A DNA stretch of 58,928 nucleotides from an uncultured Helicobacteraceae bacterium (GCA_947311765.1 CAMZLS010000018.1:1-58928); one strand, 5' to 3'; shown: positions 16,718-25,770, counted from the stretch's first letter. Notes: generated by a model not told the origin, from the letters alone. Translations and numbers: made by a program.

Positions 16718-17643
16718 ACTAGTAACTCTTTGAGAGAGAGTTTTTTTCTCTGTATGATCATAAGAGAGACAATAGAAGAGGGTAAGACCATAATCAACTG
16801 CAGCACAATACTCCCTATAAGTGCTTCCTCTTTTGTGATACCGTACTGGGTTAAGATAAAAATAATCCCTGCTTGGAATGTACCACTGCCAGCAGGAAGT
16901 AGTGGTATAGAAAATGCGATAAAAGAGACCATAGTCGCAACAAAGAGCTGTGTAAAGCTTAAGGGTAAATCCATAACCGCATAAAAAAAGAGCATGGTGG
17001 TAAAGATGTACGAAAACCATAAAAGTGCGGACCAGAGACTAAGTGTTATTACAGATTTTTTTGCAAGAACAATCTGAAAATGGTGATAAAGACGAATGAG
17101 CCATTTTCTTAAAAAAGTAGTAGGTATCCAATGGATTAATTTTCGAGAAACAGGGTGCTTTATCAAGAAAAAGAGCGTAACAATACAAAAGACACTGAGC
17201 CATCCAAGCATCTGTATCTTCACATCATTCCAATAAATCTGTGCACTAATAACAACAAGAATGCCAAGGACTAAAACATCAAAAAAACGCTCCGTCAACA
17301 TTAGCGAGAAGCCGTGCGAAAGTTTTGTGTTATAGAGCTTTTTGAGATAAAAAAGTTTTGCAACTTCACCAAGTTTAGCAGGAAGTAGGGTGTTTGTTAA
17401 GACAGAAAAGACAATAGATTCAAAAGAGGCTTGCAAAGAGCAACTATTTTGTGAGAGTGAACGCCAACGCAGTGCTAAGACAAAGTCACTTCCGATAACG
17501 CTTAAGATACTCACGCTAAGCCAAAAAAGAGAGTATGAATTTAAAGCAGGCAGTAAAAGCGAGACCTCTATATCATGAAAAATATAGTAACCAAGCCCAA
17601 AAAGCACAATGGTTTTAAGCAGTAATGAGAAGATTTTTTTCAT
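16714..17643 (-). CDS. Flippase-like (YbhN/UPF0104, lysylphosphatidylglycerol synthase TM-domain) membrane protein
   Basis: 309 residues with about eight membrane helices. Family landmarks are LALRWRSLSQ after the second helix, NTLLPAKLGEVAKLFYLKK, MLTERFFDVLVLGILV and PLLPAGSGTFQAGII. Members are implicated in lipid or lipid-linked-sugar translocation, often in exopolysaccharide or glycolipid clusters. It overlaps both neighbours (4 bases at its start with the FemAB-like gene, 4 bases at its end with the deacetylase), pointing to translational coupling. Confidence 0.8.
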   Translation of the reverse strand: MKKIFSLLLKTIVLFGLGYYIFHDIEVSLLLPALNSYSLFWLSVSILSVIGSDFVLALRWRSLSQNSCSLQASFESIVFSVLTNTLLPAKLGEVAKLFYLKKLYNTKLSHGFSLMLTERFFDVLVLGILVVISAQIYWNDVKIQMLGWLSVFCIVTLFFLIKHPVSRKLIHWIPTTFLRKWLIRLYHHFQIVLAKKSVITLSLWSALLWFSYIFTTMLFFYAVMDLPLSFTQLFVATMVSFIAFSIPLLPAGSGTFQAGIIFILTQYGITKEEALIGSIVLQLIMVLPSSIVSLMIIQRKKLSLKELLV

Positions 17644-18530
17644 AAATCAGCTAGATATTTTGTAAGATTTGGTCCAAGTCTGTCAACAAAGAAACGCGGT
17701 AATTTTTTCCATATATTTGAGGCAAGAGAGTATTTGTTGTAGATATCTTCTGCGTGCGGTTTTATAAGATCTATCTTGATAGGGGTTGCTCCAAATTGTG
17801 ATTTAAACTTATAGGTGGGTCCATTGTAGGGAGAGCGACCAAAATCAAACACCTCTATATCAAATTTTTGTGTAACTCTTTTGATGATTTCAAAGTAGAG
17901 AAAATAGCCTGCAAATTTTTTCGTATAACTCTCTTCTACGCCTCCCCATGGGCAACAGGCAAGCTTTCCATCTATGCAGGTGGACATGGCGGCAGCTGGT
18001 CTATTATTTTCATCATAGACGACAAAAAAGATAATATCATCTTGCAAGTTTTTTTGCATATTGTAAAAAAGCTCTTTTTTAAGCATAGGCGTACCATGAC
18101 GATAGTATGTCTGTGAAACGATGGTATAAAAATCTTCAATACACTCACTACCCTCACGTAGGGTATAGTTGTAGTTTTTATGAGATTTACGAACCTTATT
18201 ACGACATCTCGATTTTAAAAGCATCATCAGATCTTCGCTCTTATTTGACTCTATAGCAAGTCGCATTGTAACGGGGTCGTTATCTTTATAAGAGGTATAT
18301 TGAGGATTGAGTGTGCGTATAAGATAGTTACTCTCTTTGGCAAGTTCTTGTAAGTCCTCAATAGAGTCACTTGTTCGGTCTGTATAGTTGATAAAAGGCA
18401 GATAGCTAAGAGTTGGTTTTGATGTTAAAGAGGGAACAACAAGAAAATCCATATACATCTCATACCCGTATGTATCTTGAATGGTTTGTCTAAATTTTTG
18501 TATATATTCTGGTGTATGGATGCGTGTCAT
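17640..18530 (-). CDS. FemAB-like/GNAT-fold acyltransferase of an exopolysaccharide cluster
   Basis: 296 residues resembling the FemAB-related proteins that accompany EPS/exosortase gene clusters. Diagnostic segments are the N-terminal YGYEMYMDFLVVPSL, RNKVRKSHKNYNY before the acyl-CoA domain, and FDFGRSPYNGPTYKFKSQFGA near residue 245. The family transfers amino-acyl or acyl groups, but the acceptor here is unknown. It is first gene of the minus-strand operon FemAB-like, flippase-like, deacetylase. A 70-base region separates it from the divergent glycosyltransferase at 18601, which must hold both promoters. Confidence 0.75.
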   Translation of the reverse strand: MTRIHTPEYIQKFRQTIQDTYGYEMYMDFLVVPSLTSKPTLSYLPFINYTDRTSDSIEDLQELAKESNYLIRTLNPQYTSYKDNDPVTMRLAIESNKSEDLMMLLKSRCRNKVRKSHKNYNYTLREGSECIEDFYTIVSQTYYRHGTPMLKKELFYNMQKNLQDDIIFFVVYDENNRPAAAMSTCIDGKLACCPWGGVEESYTKKFAGYFLYFEIIKRVTQKFDIEVFDFGRSPYNGPTYKFKSQFGATPIKIDLIKPHAEDIYNKYSLASNIWKKLPRFFVDRLGPNLTKYLADL

Positions 18531-18600
18531 TAGTAACCTTAAAACTTTGTTTGCTATTATATCGATCTATTATTAAAAATACTTTATTTTTGGAGGCTTT

Positions 18601-19284
18601 ATGAGTAAAAAAATTGCTGTTGTTATTGCCATGTATAATGAGTCGCAATCGATACAGTCTGTATTGAAATCTCTACGGGAAGTGCGACCTGATGATATGG
18701 TTATAGTTGTAGATGATGGCTCGGCAGACAACTCTTGTGAAATGGCAACGAAAGTTGAGAGGATTCATCTTTTAAAGCATATTTACAACTTGGGACAAGG
18801 TGCAGCTTTGCAAACAGGCATAGAGTATGCGAAGCGCTTAGATGTTGATTATGTTGTCACATATGATGCTGATGGACAGCATAATCCCCACGATATAGAA
18901 CCTTTCGTTAAAGAGATGCAAGAGGGTGATTATGATATTATCCTAGGTTCTCGATTTCTTGGCAAGACAGTCAATATGAGCAAAAACAAATATTATGTCT
19001 TGAAGCTTTCTATCTGGTTTGGCTATCTTTTTGGTGGTATAAAACTGACTGATTCACATAATGGGTTTCGGCTTATCAATATTGCAAAATTTCCATCCTT
19101 CGAGATGACACAAAATGAGATGGCACATGCCTCTGAGGTGATTGATATTATCAAGGCAAATGATCTTCACTATAAAGAGATGCCTTGCACTATCACTTAT
19201 ACCGACTACTCAATGGAAAAAGGGCAGTCGATTTTCAATAGTATCAGTATTATGATGCAGTATCTTATAGGAAAGGCACAGTAA
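18601..19284 (+). CDS. Family 2 glycosyltransferase (dolichyl-phosphate-mannose-synthase-like)
   Basis: 227 residues, GT-A fold. The N-terminal AVVIAMYNESQSIQSVLKSL, VVDDGSADNS and the metal-binding YDADGQHNPHDI are typical of polyprenyl-phosphate glycosyltransferases, as is GSRFLGKT. No C-terminal membrane helices are present; the following DUF2304 gene probably provides the membrane anchor, a common pairing. An excellent ribosome-binding site (GGAGG) precedes ATG 18601. It overlaps the next gene by one base. Likely role: making a lipid-linked sugar donor for the envelope glycan. Confidence 0.85.
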   Translation: MSKKIAVVIAMYNESQSIQSVLKSLREVRPDDMVIVVDDGSADNSCEMATKVERIHLLKHIYNLGQGAALQTGIEYAKRLDVDYVVTYDADGQHNPHDIEPFVKEMQEGDYDIILGSRFLGKTVNMSKNKYYVLKLSIWFGYLFGGIKLTDSHNGFRLINIAKFPSFEMTQNEMAHASEVIDIIKANDLHYKEMPCTITYTDYSMEKGQSIFNSISIMMQYLIGKAQ

Positions 19285-19607
19285 TGATAGCAATAAAAAT
19301 AATTTTAATTCTTATGTTTAGTATCGCAATTTTAGTGATTACTCTCTCTGAAAAATATAAAACACACAAGCGTTTTTTGGCTTTGCTTTTGTATGCTAGT
19401 GCAGTCTTGATGATAGTTTCACCTCGTATTGCCGACACAGTTGCAAACTGGTTTTCTATAGAGTATGGCTCTGATTTGGCTGTGTATCTCTCTATTGCTA
19501 TTTTGATTATGTTTGGTGCGATTAACTTTGCTCGTGGCCATAGACAAGGACGCATAACAACAAAAATTATACGAGAACTTGCTATAAAAGACGTGAAAGT
19601 AACTTAG
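19284..19607 (+). CDS. DUF2304-family small membrane protein
   Basis: 107 residues with three hydrophobic helices (about 5-20, 32-48 and 68-84) and a basic tail. Length, topology and position directly after a GT2 gene match the DUF2304 family, thought to assist or anchor the neighbouring glycosyltransferase. The start shares one base with the upstream stop. It ends at a hairpin shared with the convergent HlyD gene. Confidence 0.75.
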   Translation: MIAIKIILILMFSIAILVITLSEKYKTHKRFLALLLYASAVLMIVSPRIADTVANWFSIEYGSDLAVYLSIAILIMFGAINFARGHRQGRITTKIIRELAIKDVKVT

Positions 19608-19621
19608 GAGTTACCTTTCAC
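19593..19621. terminator. Inverted repeat between convergent genes, probable bidirectional terminator
   Basis: GTGAAAGTAACT pairs with AGTTACCTTTCAC around a 4-base loop, with one bulged base. It covers the two facing stop codons of the DUF2304 and HlyD genes. No long T-run follows, so termination strength is uncertain. Confidence 0.5.
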
Positions 19622-20600
19622 CTATATCCGAATTTATTTCTACGATTTTTTGCTCTTTTTTATCTATAAAAAACTTTTTTACTTTGTCTTGGTACTCTTT
19701 TTTGAGTCCAATTTTCACCATTGCTCTCATGCCATCTTGCAAGATATAATCACGATTTTCAAGAGCTATATCAACAACCATTCTTCCTAATTCAGGATCT
19801 ATTATAGGTACGATTTTGGTGATATTTGCCTCAACACTGTAAGGCGGCGTAACGATAAAATCAATATGAACACTATCTCCCTTATGAATAAAAGGATATA
19901 GCCCTGATGCAAGGCCTGCTTTTACAGTCACATTGCTAATATTTATAATTGTTCCCATATTAGAGTATTTTGCTACTTGAGCGCCTATTTTGATATGAGA
20001 ATTTACAAGGTAGCCATCATAGTCACTTGCAACAGTTGCATTTTTGATTTCATATTGGATTTTTTGAAGTTGGGATTTTTTATCATCAAGCAACATAAGT
20101 AGACTGTCTCTAGCTTTTTCTTGATTCAAAGCCCTATCTGTAGTAATCTCTTTTTGAGCATAATACTCTTTTTTTGCATTAAATAACTCTGCTTGTGTTG
20201 CATATCCTTGAGCATGAAGTGCTGTAATCTTTTCAAGGTACAATTTTGTATTATTTCTTATGTATTGATTGTCTTGATATTTATTGTCTGCGTCAATCTG
20301 TTTTTCTAAAATTTTAATCTCATTTTTTAATTTTTTGATATCAATTTTGGAATTTTTTAGATCAAATTGATATAAAACATCACCTTTTTTTACGACGGAG
20401 CCATTTTTCTTAAAAACCTTACTTATCTCACCCTCGAAAGGAGAGAGGATATCTTGATTGATGCTTGGGTAAACAACTGCCTCGAGTTGTATGGTGATGT
20501 TTTTATCATCTTTTACAAGTTGTTTTTCTTCAATGCTTTGAGCGCAACCTATAAAAATGAGTGTTGTAATGGTTAATGTTAAAAGATATAATAGATTCAT
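19611..20600 (-). CDS. HlyD/RND-type periplasmic adaptor lipoprotein
   Basis: 329 residues with a lipoprotein signal peptide (LIFIGC, Cys19). The biotinyl-lipoyl half-motifs SPFEGEISKVFKKNGSVVKKG (about 56-76) and ASDYDGYLVNSHIKIGAQV flank a coiled-coil hairpin of about 100 residues, then a beta-barrel region (ANITKIVPIIDPELGRMV). Adaptors of this class join an inner-membrane pump to a TolC-like channel. No pump gene is adjacent. The nearest TolC-like protein is the one at 6694, raising the possibility that this adaptor serves it. It is convergent with the GT2-DUF2304 pair. Confidence 0.8.
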   Translation of the reverse strand: MNLLYLLTLTITTLIFIGCAQSIEEKQLVKDDKNITIQLEAVVYPSINQDILSPFEGEISKVFKKNGSVVKKGDVLYQFDLKNSKIDIKKLKNEIKILEKQIDADNKYQDNQYIRNNTKLYLEKITALHAQGYATQAELFNAKKEYYAQKEITTDRALNQEKARDSLLMLLDDKKSQLQKIQYEIKNATVASDYDGYLVNSHIKIGAQVAKYSNMGTIINISNVTVKAGLASGLYPFIHKGDSVHIDFIVTPPYSVEANITKIVPIIDPELGRMVVDIALENRDYILQDGMRAMVKIGLKKEYQDKVKKFFIDKKEQKIVEINSDIGER

Positions 20601-20658
20601 GAGTGCAATTTTACACTAAATAATTGTGATTCACCTTATGTCCTTAAAATTCTTTAGC

Positions 20659-20664
20659 TATAAT
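20659..20664 (+). promoter_or_regulatory. Candidate -10 element for rppH-lysC-hobA-holB-folP
   Basis: TATAAT preceded by TTTAGC lies 33 bases upstream of the rppH ATG in the divergent intergenic region. It is the best -10 match there and heads a run of overlapping or abutting genes. Confidence 0.5.
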
Positions 20665-20696
20665 TGCGCAAGTAAATTATATAAGTGAATCTTAAA

Positions 20697-21167
20697 ATGA
20701 GTAAAGACAAATTGTACCGTCCAAATGTAGCCGCTATTATCGTTTCTAGTGATTATCCTCAAGATAGAGAGATTTTTATTGCTGAGCGTAATGATATGCA
20801 AGATGTATGGCAATTTCCTCAAGGTGGGATTGATGCTGATGAAAGTGCCAAAGAAGCCCTTTTTCGTGAACTCAAAGAAGAGATAGGAACCAACAAGGTG
20901 GAAATTATCGCCAAGTATCCAGAGTGGATCTCTTATGAATTTCCCGAGGGTTCTGCTAAGAAAATGAAACCTTTCGTTGGGCAAAAGCAGAAATATTATC
21001 TCGTCAGATTAAAGAAAAAAGCAAAGATAAATCTTGACACAAAACATCCTGAATTTATGAATTATAAATTTGTCTCTGTTGATAAGGTGATGAAATATTT
21101 TACACATTTTAAAAAACCTATATATAAGCAAGTGATAAAGTATTTTAAAAAAGAAGGTTACCTCTAA
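20697..21167 (+). CDS. rppH: RNA pyrophosphohydrolase (Nudix)
   Basis: 156 residues from ATG 20697; a GTG 12 bases upstream is less likely. The Nudix box runs from GGIDADESAKEALFRELKEE onward, matching GX5EX7REUXEEXGU. KLYRPNVAAIIVSSDYP at the N terminus and WQFPQGGI are typical of RppH/NudH. The enzyme removes pyrophosphate from RNA 5' ends and also cuts dinucleoside polyphosphates. The stop is directly followed by lysC, and H. pylori has the same neighbour order as I recall it. Confidence 0.92.
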   Translation: MSKDKLYRPNVAAIIVSSDYPQDREIFIAERNDMQDVWQFPQGGIDADESAKEALFRELKEEIGTNKVEIIAKYPEWISYEFPEGSAKKMKPFVGQKQKYYLVRLKKKAKINLDTKHPEFMNYKFVSVDKVMKYFTHFKKPIYKQVIKYFKKEGYL

Positions 21168-22378
21168 TGTTGATAGTACAAAAATTTGGTGGCACAAGTG
21201 TTGGTGATTTAGAGTGTATTCAAAATGTTGCTAACCGTATCGCTCAAACAGTTGCGCAAGGTCATACGGTTGTTGCAGTTGTGTCGGCTATGAGCGGTGA
21301 GACAAATAAGCTTGTCTCTTATGCAGAGCATTTTTCAGACAATCCTGTACGGGCGGAAGTAGATATGCTCCTCAGTTCTGGAGAGCGTGTAACTGCTTCA
21401 TTATTGGCTATTGCGCTTAATGAAATGGGTCATAAGGCTACATCTATGACGGGACGTCGTGCTGGAATATTAACAAATTCTTGGCATACAAAAGCACGCA
21501 TAGAACATATAGACCCAACTATAATGCATACAGCCTTAGATGATGGAAACATTATTGTTGTGGCAGGTTTTCAAGGTATTGCTGAAGATGGTCGAGTGAC
21601 AACTTTAGGGCGCGGAGGGAGTGATCTCTCTGCTGTGGCTATTGCAGGAGCTTTAAAAGCTAATTTGTGCGAAATTTATACAGATGTGGAGGGTATATAT
21701 ACTACTGACCCTAGAATTGAGCCTAATGCGCGTAAGATTGATAAAATATCTTATGATGAGATGTTAGAGCTTGCATCTTTAGGGGCAAAAGTATTACAAA
21801 CTCGCTCTGTTGAAATGGCAAAAAAATTAAATGTAAACTTAGTTACACGCTCAAGTTTCTCAAATGCTGAGGGAACACTAATAACAAATGAAGAGGATAT
21901 TATGGAACAAGCACTTGTAAGTGGTATTGCACTCGATAAAAATCAGGCTCGTGTTTCAATGCGCGGTGTTGTAGATAGACCAGGCATTGCGTCAGACATT
22001 TTTACAGCTTTGGCTAAAAGTGGCGTAAATGTTGATATGATCATTCAAACAGTAGGATATGATGGTACTACGCACCTTGGTTTCACTGTGCCTACAACGG
22101 AGATAGGTGATGCTAAAAATATTGTGCAGATTTTTATTGATAATAACGAAGTGCAAGAAGCGGAGTATGATGATAGTATATGTAAAGTTTCTGTCGTAGG
22201 TGTTGGAATGAAGTCTCACACAGGTGTTGCCGCCAAAGGCTTTAGCACTATGGCGGATGAAAATATAAACATTATGATGATCTCTACATCAGAGATTAAA
22301 ATTTCCATGATTATAGAAGAGAAATACGCAGAACTAGCAGTACGCTCTTTACATAGTACTTATGAGCTTGAAAAATAA
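21167..22378 (+). CDS. lysC: Aspartate kinase
   Basis: 403 residues. The kinase domain opens VQKFGGTSVGD, with SSGERVTASLLA, TLGRGGSDLSAVA and the ATP-site region YTDVEGIYTTDPR. Two ACT domains occupy the last 140 residues (GVVDRPGIASDIFTALAKSG and VGVGMKSHTGVAAKGFSTM). It catalyses the first step of the lysine/threonine/methionine and diaminopimelate pathways and is probably feedback-inhibited through the ACT domains. It shares one base with the rppH stop. Confidence 0.96.
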   Translation: MLIVQKFGGTSVGDLECIQNVANRIAQTVAQGHTVVAVVSAMSGETNKLVSYAEHFSDNPVRAEVDMLLSSGERVTASLLAIALNEMGHKATSMTGRRAGILTNSWHTKARIEHIDPTIMHTALDDGNIIVVAGFQGIAEDGRVTTLGRGGSDLSAVAIAGALKANLCEIYTDVEGIYTTDPRIEPNARKIDKISYDEMLELASLGAKVLQTRSVEMAKKLNVNLVTRSSFSNAEGTLITNEEDIMEQALVSGIALDKNQARVSMRGVVDRPGIASDIFTALAKSGVNVDMIIQTVGYDGTTHLGFTVPTTEIGDAKNIVQIFIDNNEVQEAEYDDSICKVSVVGVGMKSHTGVAAKGFSTMADENINIMMISTSEIKISMIIEEKYAELAVRSLHSTYELEK

Positions 22379-22380
22379 CA

Positions 22381-22929
22381 ATGACAAACTTTGGGACTTG
22401 GACTTTAGAAGCAATACGTTCAGAGGGAGCATCTTTAAGTTGGCTTGAGGAGCTGCGTTTTGAGTGGCTGCCAGCAACTCAAAATGCTATTGCTCAAATT
22501 TTAGACTCTAAAACTATTGTGCTTATTCTTGATGAAGAGTATATGTGGTTAGAAAAATATATTATTACTTCACTTAATAAATCTACGCATGGACGCCCAT
22601 TAATTCCTATTGTTCCTATTGATTCGATATATCCACGATATAATGAAATTATTGGTGGCGAGATGATTGACATGTTTGAAGATATGCTTTCGCTCGCATA
22701 TAAGGATGAATATTTCTTCTGGTATATCGGACGTGGAGAGTGTAGACGCTCTGATATTGCAAAACGAAATGATCATAGCTACCTCTGGATGATGGATGAA
22801 AATTTTCAAAATGCTATGACTTTAAAATCTTATGATAAACATATTGATATAAAATTACTACAATTATATAGACTTTTTGATGAATCTTTGAGCGCAGTTC
22901 TTTTTGGAGAAACAAGCATAGATGGCTGA
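22381..22929 (+). CDS. hobA: DnaA-binding replication initiation protein HobA
   Basis: 182 residues matching HobA, the Campylobacterota protein that tetramerises and bridges DnaA monomers at oriC (functional counterpart of DiaA). Characteristic stretches are the N-terminal WTLEAIRSEGASLSWLEE, HGRPLIPIVPI and FFWYIGRGECRRSDIAKR. It starts 2 bases after lysC and overlaps holB by 8 bases. The gene is phylum-specific and is strong evidence for taxonomic placement. Confidence 0.93.
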   Translation: MTNFGTWTLEAIRSEGASLSWLEELRFEWLPATQNAIAQILDSKTIVLILDEEYMWLEKYIITSLNKSTHGRPLIPIVPIDSIYPRYNEIIGGEMIDMFEDMLSLAYKDEYFFWYIGRGECRRSDIAKRNDHSYLWMMDENFQNAMTLKSYDKHIDIKLLQLYRLFDESLSAVLFGETSIDG

Positions 22930-23545
22930 TTTGCCTAAGAGTCACATCTATATATGTGAAAATATAGAAGAATATGCCGAGCAGTTAAAAGAAGATATAA
23001 AGCCTTATCGTTGCGTGACTTATATGCGTGAGGACTTTCTTATAGAAGATGCTAAAGCAGTTATTGCGGAAGCTTATATTAGTGAAGAGAGAGAAAAATT
23101 TCTTATCTTAGGTGCAAAAAGTTTTAATGCCATCTCTCAAAATTCTCTTTTAAAAATCATTGAAGAACCTCCAAAAAATATAGTTTTTATTCTTTTAGCA
23201 TCTTCAAAATCTATCTTTTTACCGACTATACGCTCACGACTGCCTATGGTACATGTAAAAGATAAAAACAGTACTGCTCTTCTTAATATATCACTAAAAA
23301 ATTTGGATTTGAAAGCACTTTTTGCTTTTGTAAAAGAGAATGAAAAATTAAAAAAACATGATTTGCAAGAGTTAATAGAGCAGATATATCATCACGCTTT
23401 TATGGTAGAGATGATGGAGCTAAATCAAGAGCAGTTAGACGCTTTTGATTTAGCCTATCGTCTTACTCCCCTCAATGGACGCTCACAAAGTATTTTAGTG
23501 ATGTTGCTTATGACTTTTATAGCGGAGCCTCGCCGTGCTTCTTGA
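22922..23545 (+). CDS. holB: DNA polymerase III subunit delta'
   Basis: 207 residues, much shorter than the roughly 330-residue delta' of gammaproteobacteria but normal for this phylum. It retains the central clamp-loader segment KSFNAISQNSLLKIIEEPP, FILLASSKSIFLPTIRSR (sensor/Ser-Arg-Cys-like region) and a reduced C-terminal helical part. It starts within hobA and overlaps folP by 11 bases, a compact arrangement that couples replication initiation and elongation factors. Confidence 0.85.
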   Translation: MADLPKSHIYICENIEEYAEQLKEDIKPYRCVTYMREDFLIEDAKAVIAEAYISEEREKFLILGAKSFNAISQNSLLKIIEEPPKNIVFILLASSKSIFLPTIRSRLPMVHVKDKNSTALLNISLKNLDLKALFAFVKENEKLKKHDLQELIEQIYHHAFMVEMMELNQEQLDAFDLAYRLTPLNGRSQSILVMLLMTFIAEPRRAS

Positions 23546-24674
23546 GAAACTTCCAACATCCTTACATGTAAGAGAAGTATTAAAAAAACTCGGTGTTGAT
23601 GGAGGGGGCGTTAGTATCCTCTCTTCAAAGATGAAGCTACATTTTTTTTATATAAAAGCCTTACATGTAGGGGGTGCAAATATCTTAAAACAAGATGCGC
23701 TCTCTATCGGTGCTGATTTAGCAGTGCCAAAGGGAACGGTACTTGCCACAACCTCACATGTTGATGCCCTTTTAATTGCTAACACTAAACAACTCAAAGA
23801 GTTAAGTCGTAAAGAGTTGGCACAGCCTTTTGGACTCAAAGCCTTAGCCTTAGAGTTAGAGCAGTTTTTAAAATCACACACTCCAAAACTTCCAGAGGTA
23901 ATGGGCGTGATAAATGCCAATGATGATAGCTTTTACGCTTCGAGTCGTTTCAAAGACAAAGAAGCCTTGCATGTAACGATGCAGATGATAGAAGAGGGCG
24001 CTGATATTATTGATATTGGAGGTGTCTCTTCACGCCCTGGGAGTGCTTTTGTTAGCGAAAAAGAAGAGCTTGAGCGAGTAAGACCTATTATTGACTTACT
24101 CTATCAGCAAAAAGTTTATGAGAGTAAGCCATTAAGCATTGATAGCTATACTCCAAGCGTGGTTCGATACGCACTTGATAATGGTTTTTCAATTGTCAAT
24201 GATATTACAGGCTTACAAGATGATGCCATTTGTGGTTTATGCGCGCAATATCAGGCAAGAGCTATCATTATGCACATGCAAGGTACGCCACAAACGATGC
24301 AAAAAAATCCCTCTTATGAAAGCGTAATCACAGATGTGAGTAGTTTCTTTCAAGAGAGAATCCAAAAAGCAAAAAGATTTAATATCGAAAATATTATCTT
24401 AGATGTGGGAATAGGTTTTGGTAAAACGCTTGAAGATAATATCGCTCTTATCGCACAGCTAGAGCATTTTTTAAAACTTGGCTATCCTCTTTTAGTGGGA
24501 GCAAGTCGAAAATCAATGATAGATGCCATCTCTGCTTCAGCTCCCGAGGAACGCTTAGGTGGCAGCATAGCCTTACATGTAAAGGCTATTGAAAATGGTG
24601 CAGAGATTATCCGTGCACATGATGTCAAAGAGCATGTGCAAGCGATTAAAGTATGGCAGGTATTACAAGGATAA
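23535..24674 (+). CDS. folP: Dihydropteroate synthase with N-terminal extension
   Basis: 379 residues. A GTG start gives an extra N-terminal domain of about 125 residues before the DHPS barrel, as in Helicobacter-type FolP. The barrel begins VMGVINANDDSFYASSRF (standard NVTPDSF replaced by NANDDSF), then ADIIDIGGVSSRPGS, LSIDSYTPSVV, IVNDITG, IIMHMQGTPQTMQ, DVGIGFGKT and LLVGASRKS. It condenses p-aminobenzoate with the pterin pyrophosphate in folate synthesis and is the sulfonamide target. It holds two perfect copies and one near copy of the TTACATGTAA palindrome. Confidence 0.93.
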   Translation: MLLEKLPTSLHVREVLKKLGVDGGGVSILSSKMKLHFFYIKALHVGGANILKQDALSIGADLAVPKGTVLATTSHVDALLIANTKQLKELSRKELAQPFGLKALALELEQFLKSHTPKLPEVMGVINANDDSFYASSRFKDKEALHVTMQMIEEGADIIDIGGVSSRPGSAFVSEKEELERVRPIIDLLYQQKVYESKPLSIDSYTPSVVRYALDNGFSIVNDITGLQDDAICGLCAQYQARAIIMHMQGTPQTMQKNPSYESVITDVSSFFQERIQKAKRFNIENIILDVGIGFGKTLEDNIALIAQLEHFLKLGYPLLVGASRKSMIDAISASAPEERLGGSIALHVKAIENGAEIIRAHDVKEHVQAIKVWQVLQG

Positions 24675-24724
24675 TAGCTTTGTGGTATTATTGCGAAAAT
24701 ATAATAATTTTGGTATAGGACTTT

Positions 24725-25672
24725 ATGGACATTTTAATTATCATTGCGCTTATCAGCGCTTCGGGTATGTTTTCTGGTTTAACAATCGGGCTTATGGGGC
24801 TTGGCGTTGATGAGGTACAGCGCTCTTCTGATCTTGGTGATAGAAATGCTATGCGTGTTTTGCCTATTGTTAAACAAGGCAATCTGCTTCTTGTGACTCT
24901 TCTTCTTGGCAATACTGCTGTAAATGCTACGCTCTCCATTTTTCTCGGCGGGGTTGTAGGTGAGGGTGTGATGGCAGGGATTATCTCTACCGCACTTATT
25001 TTACTTTTTGGCGAGGTTCTTCCTGCTGCTATTCTCACGCGTCATGCTCTTTTTGTTGGTGCGCGTGTTGCTGGTGTCGTTCGTGTTTTGATGTTTGTTT
25101 TTTACCCTTTTGCAGGACCAATAGCCTTTATTCTTGATAAAACCTTGGGGGCTGAACTTCCTGATCTTTTAAATCGTCGTGAGCTTCGCCATGTCATTGA
25201 AACACACCACAAGTCTGAAGAGAGTGATATAGACGCACTTGATCGCAATATCCTTCTTGGAGCGCTTTCACTGCAAGATATCACAGTAGAGAGTATTATG
25301 ACACCTAAAGAGAAAGTACATACGGTTAGATTAAAAGATGAACTTGATGAAGAGAAAATAGAGCAGCTGAAAAAGAGTGGTTATACCCGTTTTCCTGTTG
25401 TTCAAGATGACCGTATTGTAGGTGTTTTAAATATAAAAAGATTGCTAGGCTTAGGTGATAAGTTAGGAAGTGTAGAAAATTTTACGGCAGGTCATAAATT
25501 TGTACATGTACAAGCCGATGCAAAAGCTGATGATATGCTTCACCGTATGATTAAGGGCAAGGTACATATGGCAACCGTAGTGGGTCAGTCAGAGTGGATA
25601 GGAATTGTCACTATGGAAGACATTCTAGAAAAGATAGTCGGGCATGAAATCTCTGATGAGTTTGGGCATTAA
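24725..25672 (+). CDS. CNNM/CorB-type transporter-like protein with CBS pair
   Basis: 315 residues. An N-terminal CNNM (DUF21) domain of three to four helices shows ASGMFSGLTIGLMGLGVDEV and GNTAVNATLSIFLGG, followed by FGEVLPAAILTRHA. A CBS pair follows (about 190-305) with VESIMTPKEKVHTVRL and GYTRFPVVQDDRIVGVLN. Related proteins are implicated in Mg2+/Co2+ export. The HlyC/CorC C-terminal domain is absent, which is common in short bacterial members. It stands alone 50 bases after folP, possibly with its own promoter. Confidence 0.85.
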   Translation: MDILIIIALISASGMFSGLTIGLMGLGVDEVQRSSDLGDRNAMRVLPIVKQGNLLLVTLLLGNTAVNATLSIFLGGVVGEGVMAGIISTALILLFGEVLPAAILTRHALFVGARVAGVVRVLMFVFYPFAGPIAFILDKTLGAELPDLLNRRELRHVIETHHKSEESDIDALDRNILLGALSLQDITVESIMTPKEKVHTVRLKDELDEEKIEQLKKSGYTRFPVVQDDRIVGVLNIKRLLGLGDKLGSVENFTAGHKFVHVQADAKADDMLHRMIKGKVHMATVVGQSEWIGIVTMEDILEKIVGHEISDEFGH

Positions 25673-25770
25673 TCACCCAAATCTATCAGTAATATACTCT
25701 TCTGTTAAACGCTCTTTTTAAGTTCAATAACAAGTTTTTCAATGCCTTGTGGAGTTGAAGATAAGTGATT

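Noticed and set aside
16718-17020. Long N-terminal extension of the polysaccharide deacetylase
   Set aside because: It is the antiphase reading of the flippase-like gene, Cys/Tyr-rich and unlike any deacetylase; the domain starts at ATG 16717.
24688-25038. 116-residue reverse-strand frame opposite the CNNM gene
   Set aside because: Ser/Arg/Thr-rich shadow frame over a recognised gene, with no independent signals.
25661-25681. TTTGGG...CCCAAA hairpin at the end of the CNNM/CBS gene
   Set aside because: Six-bp stem with a 9-base loop that includes the stop codon; no T-run. Plausible but not supported.
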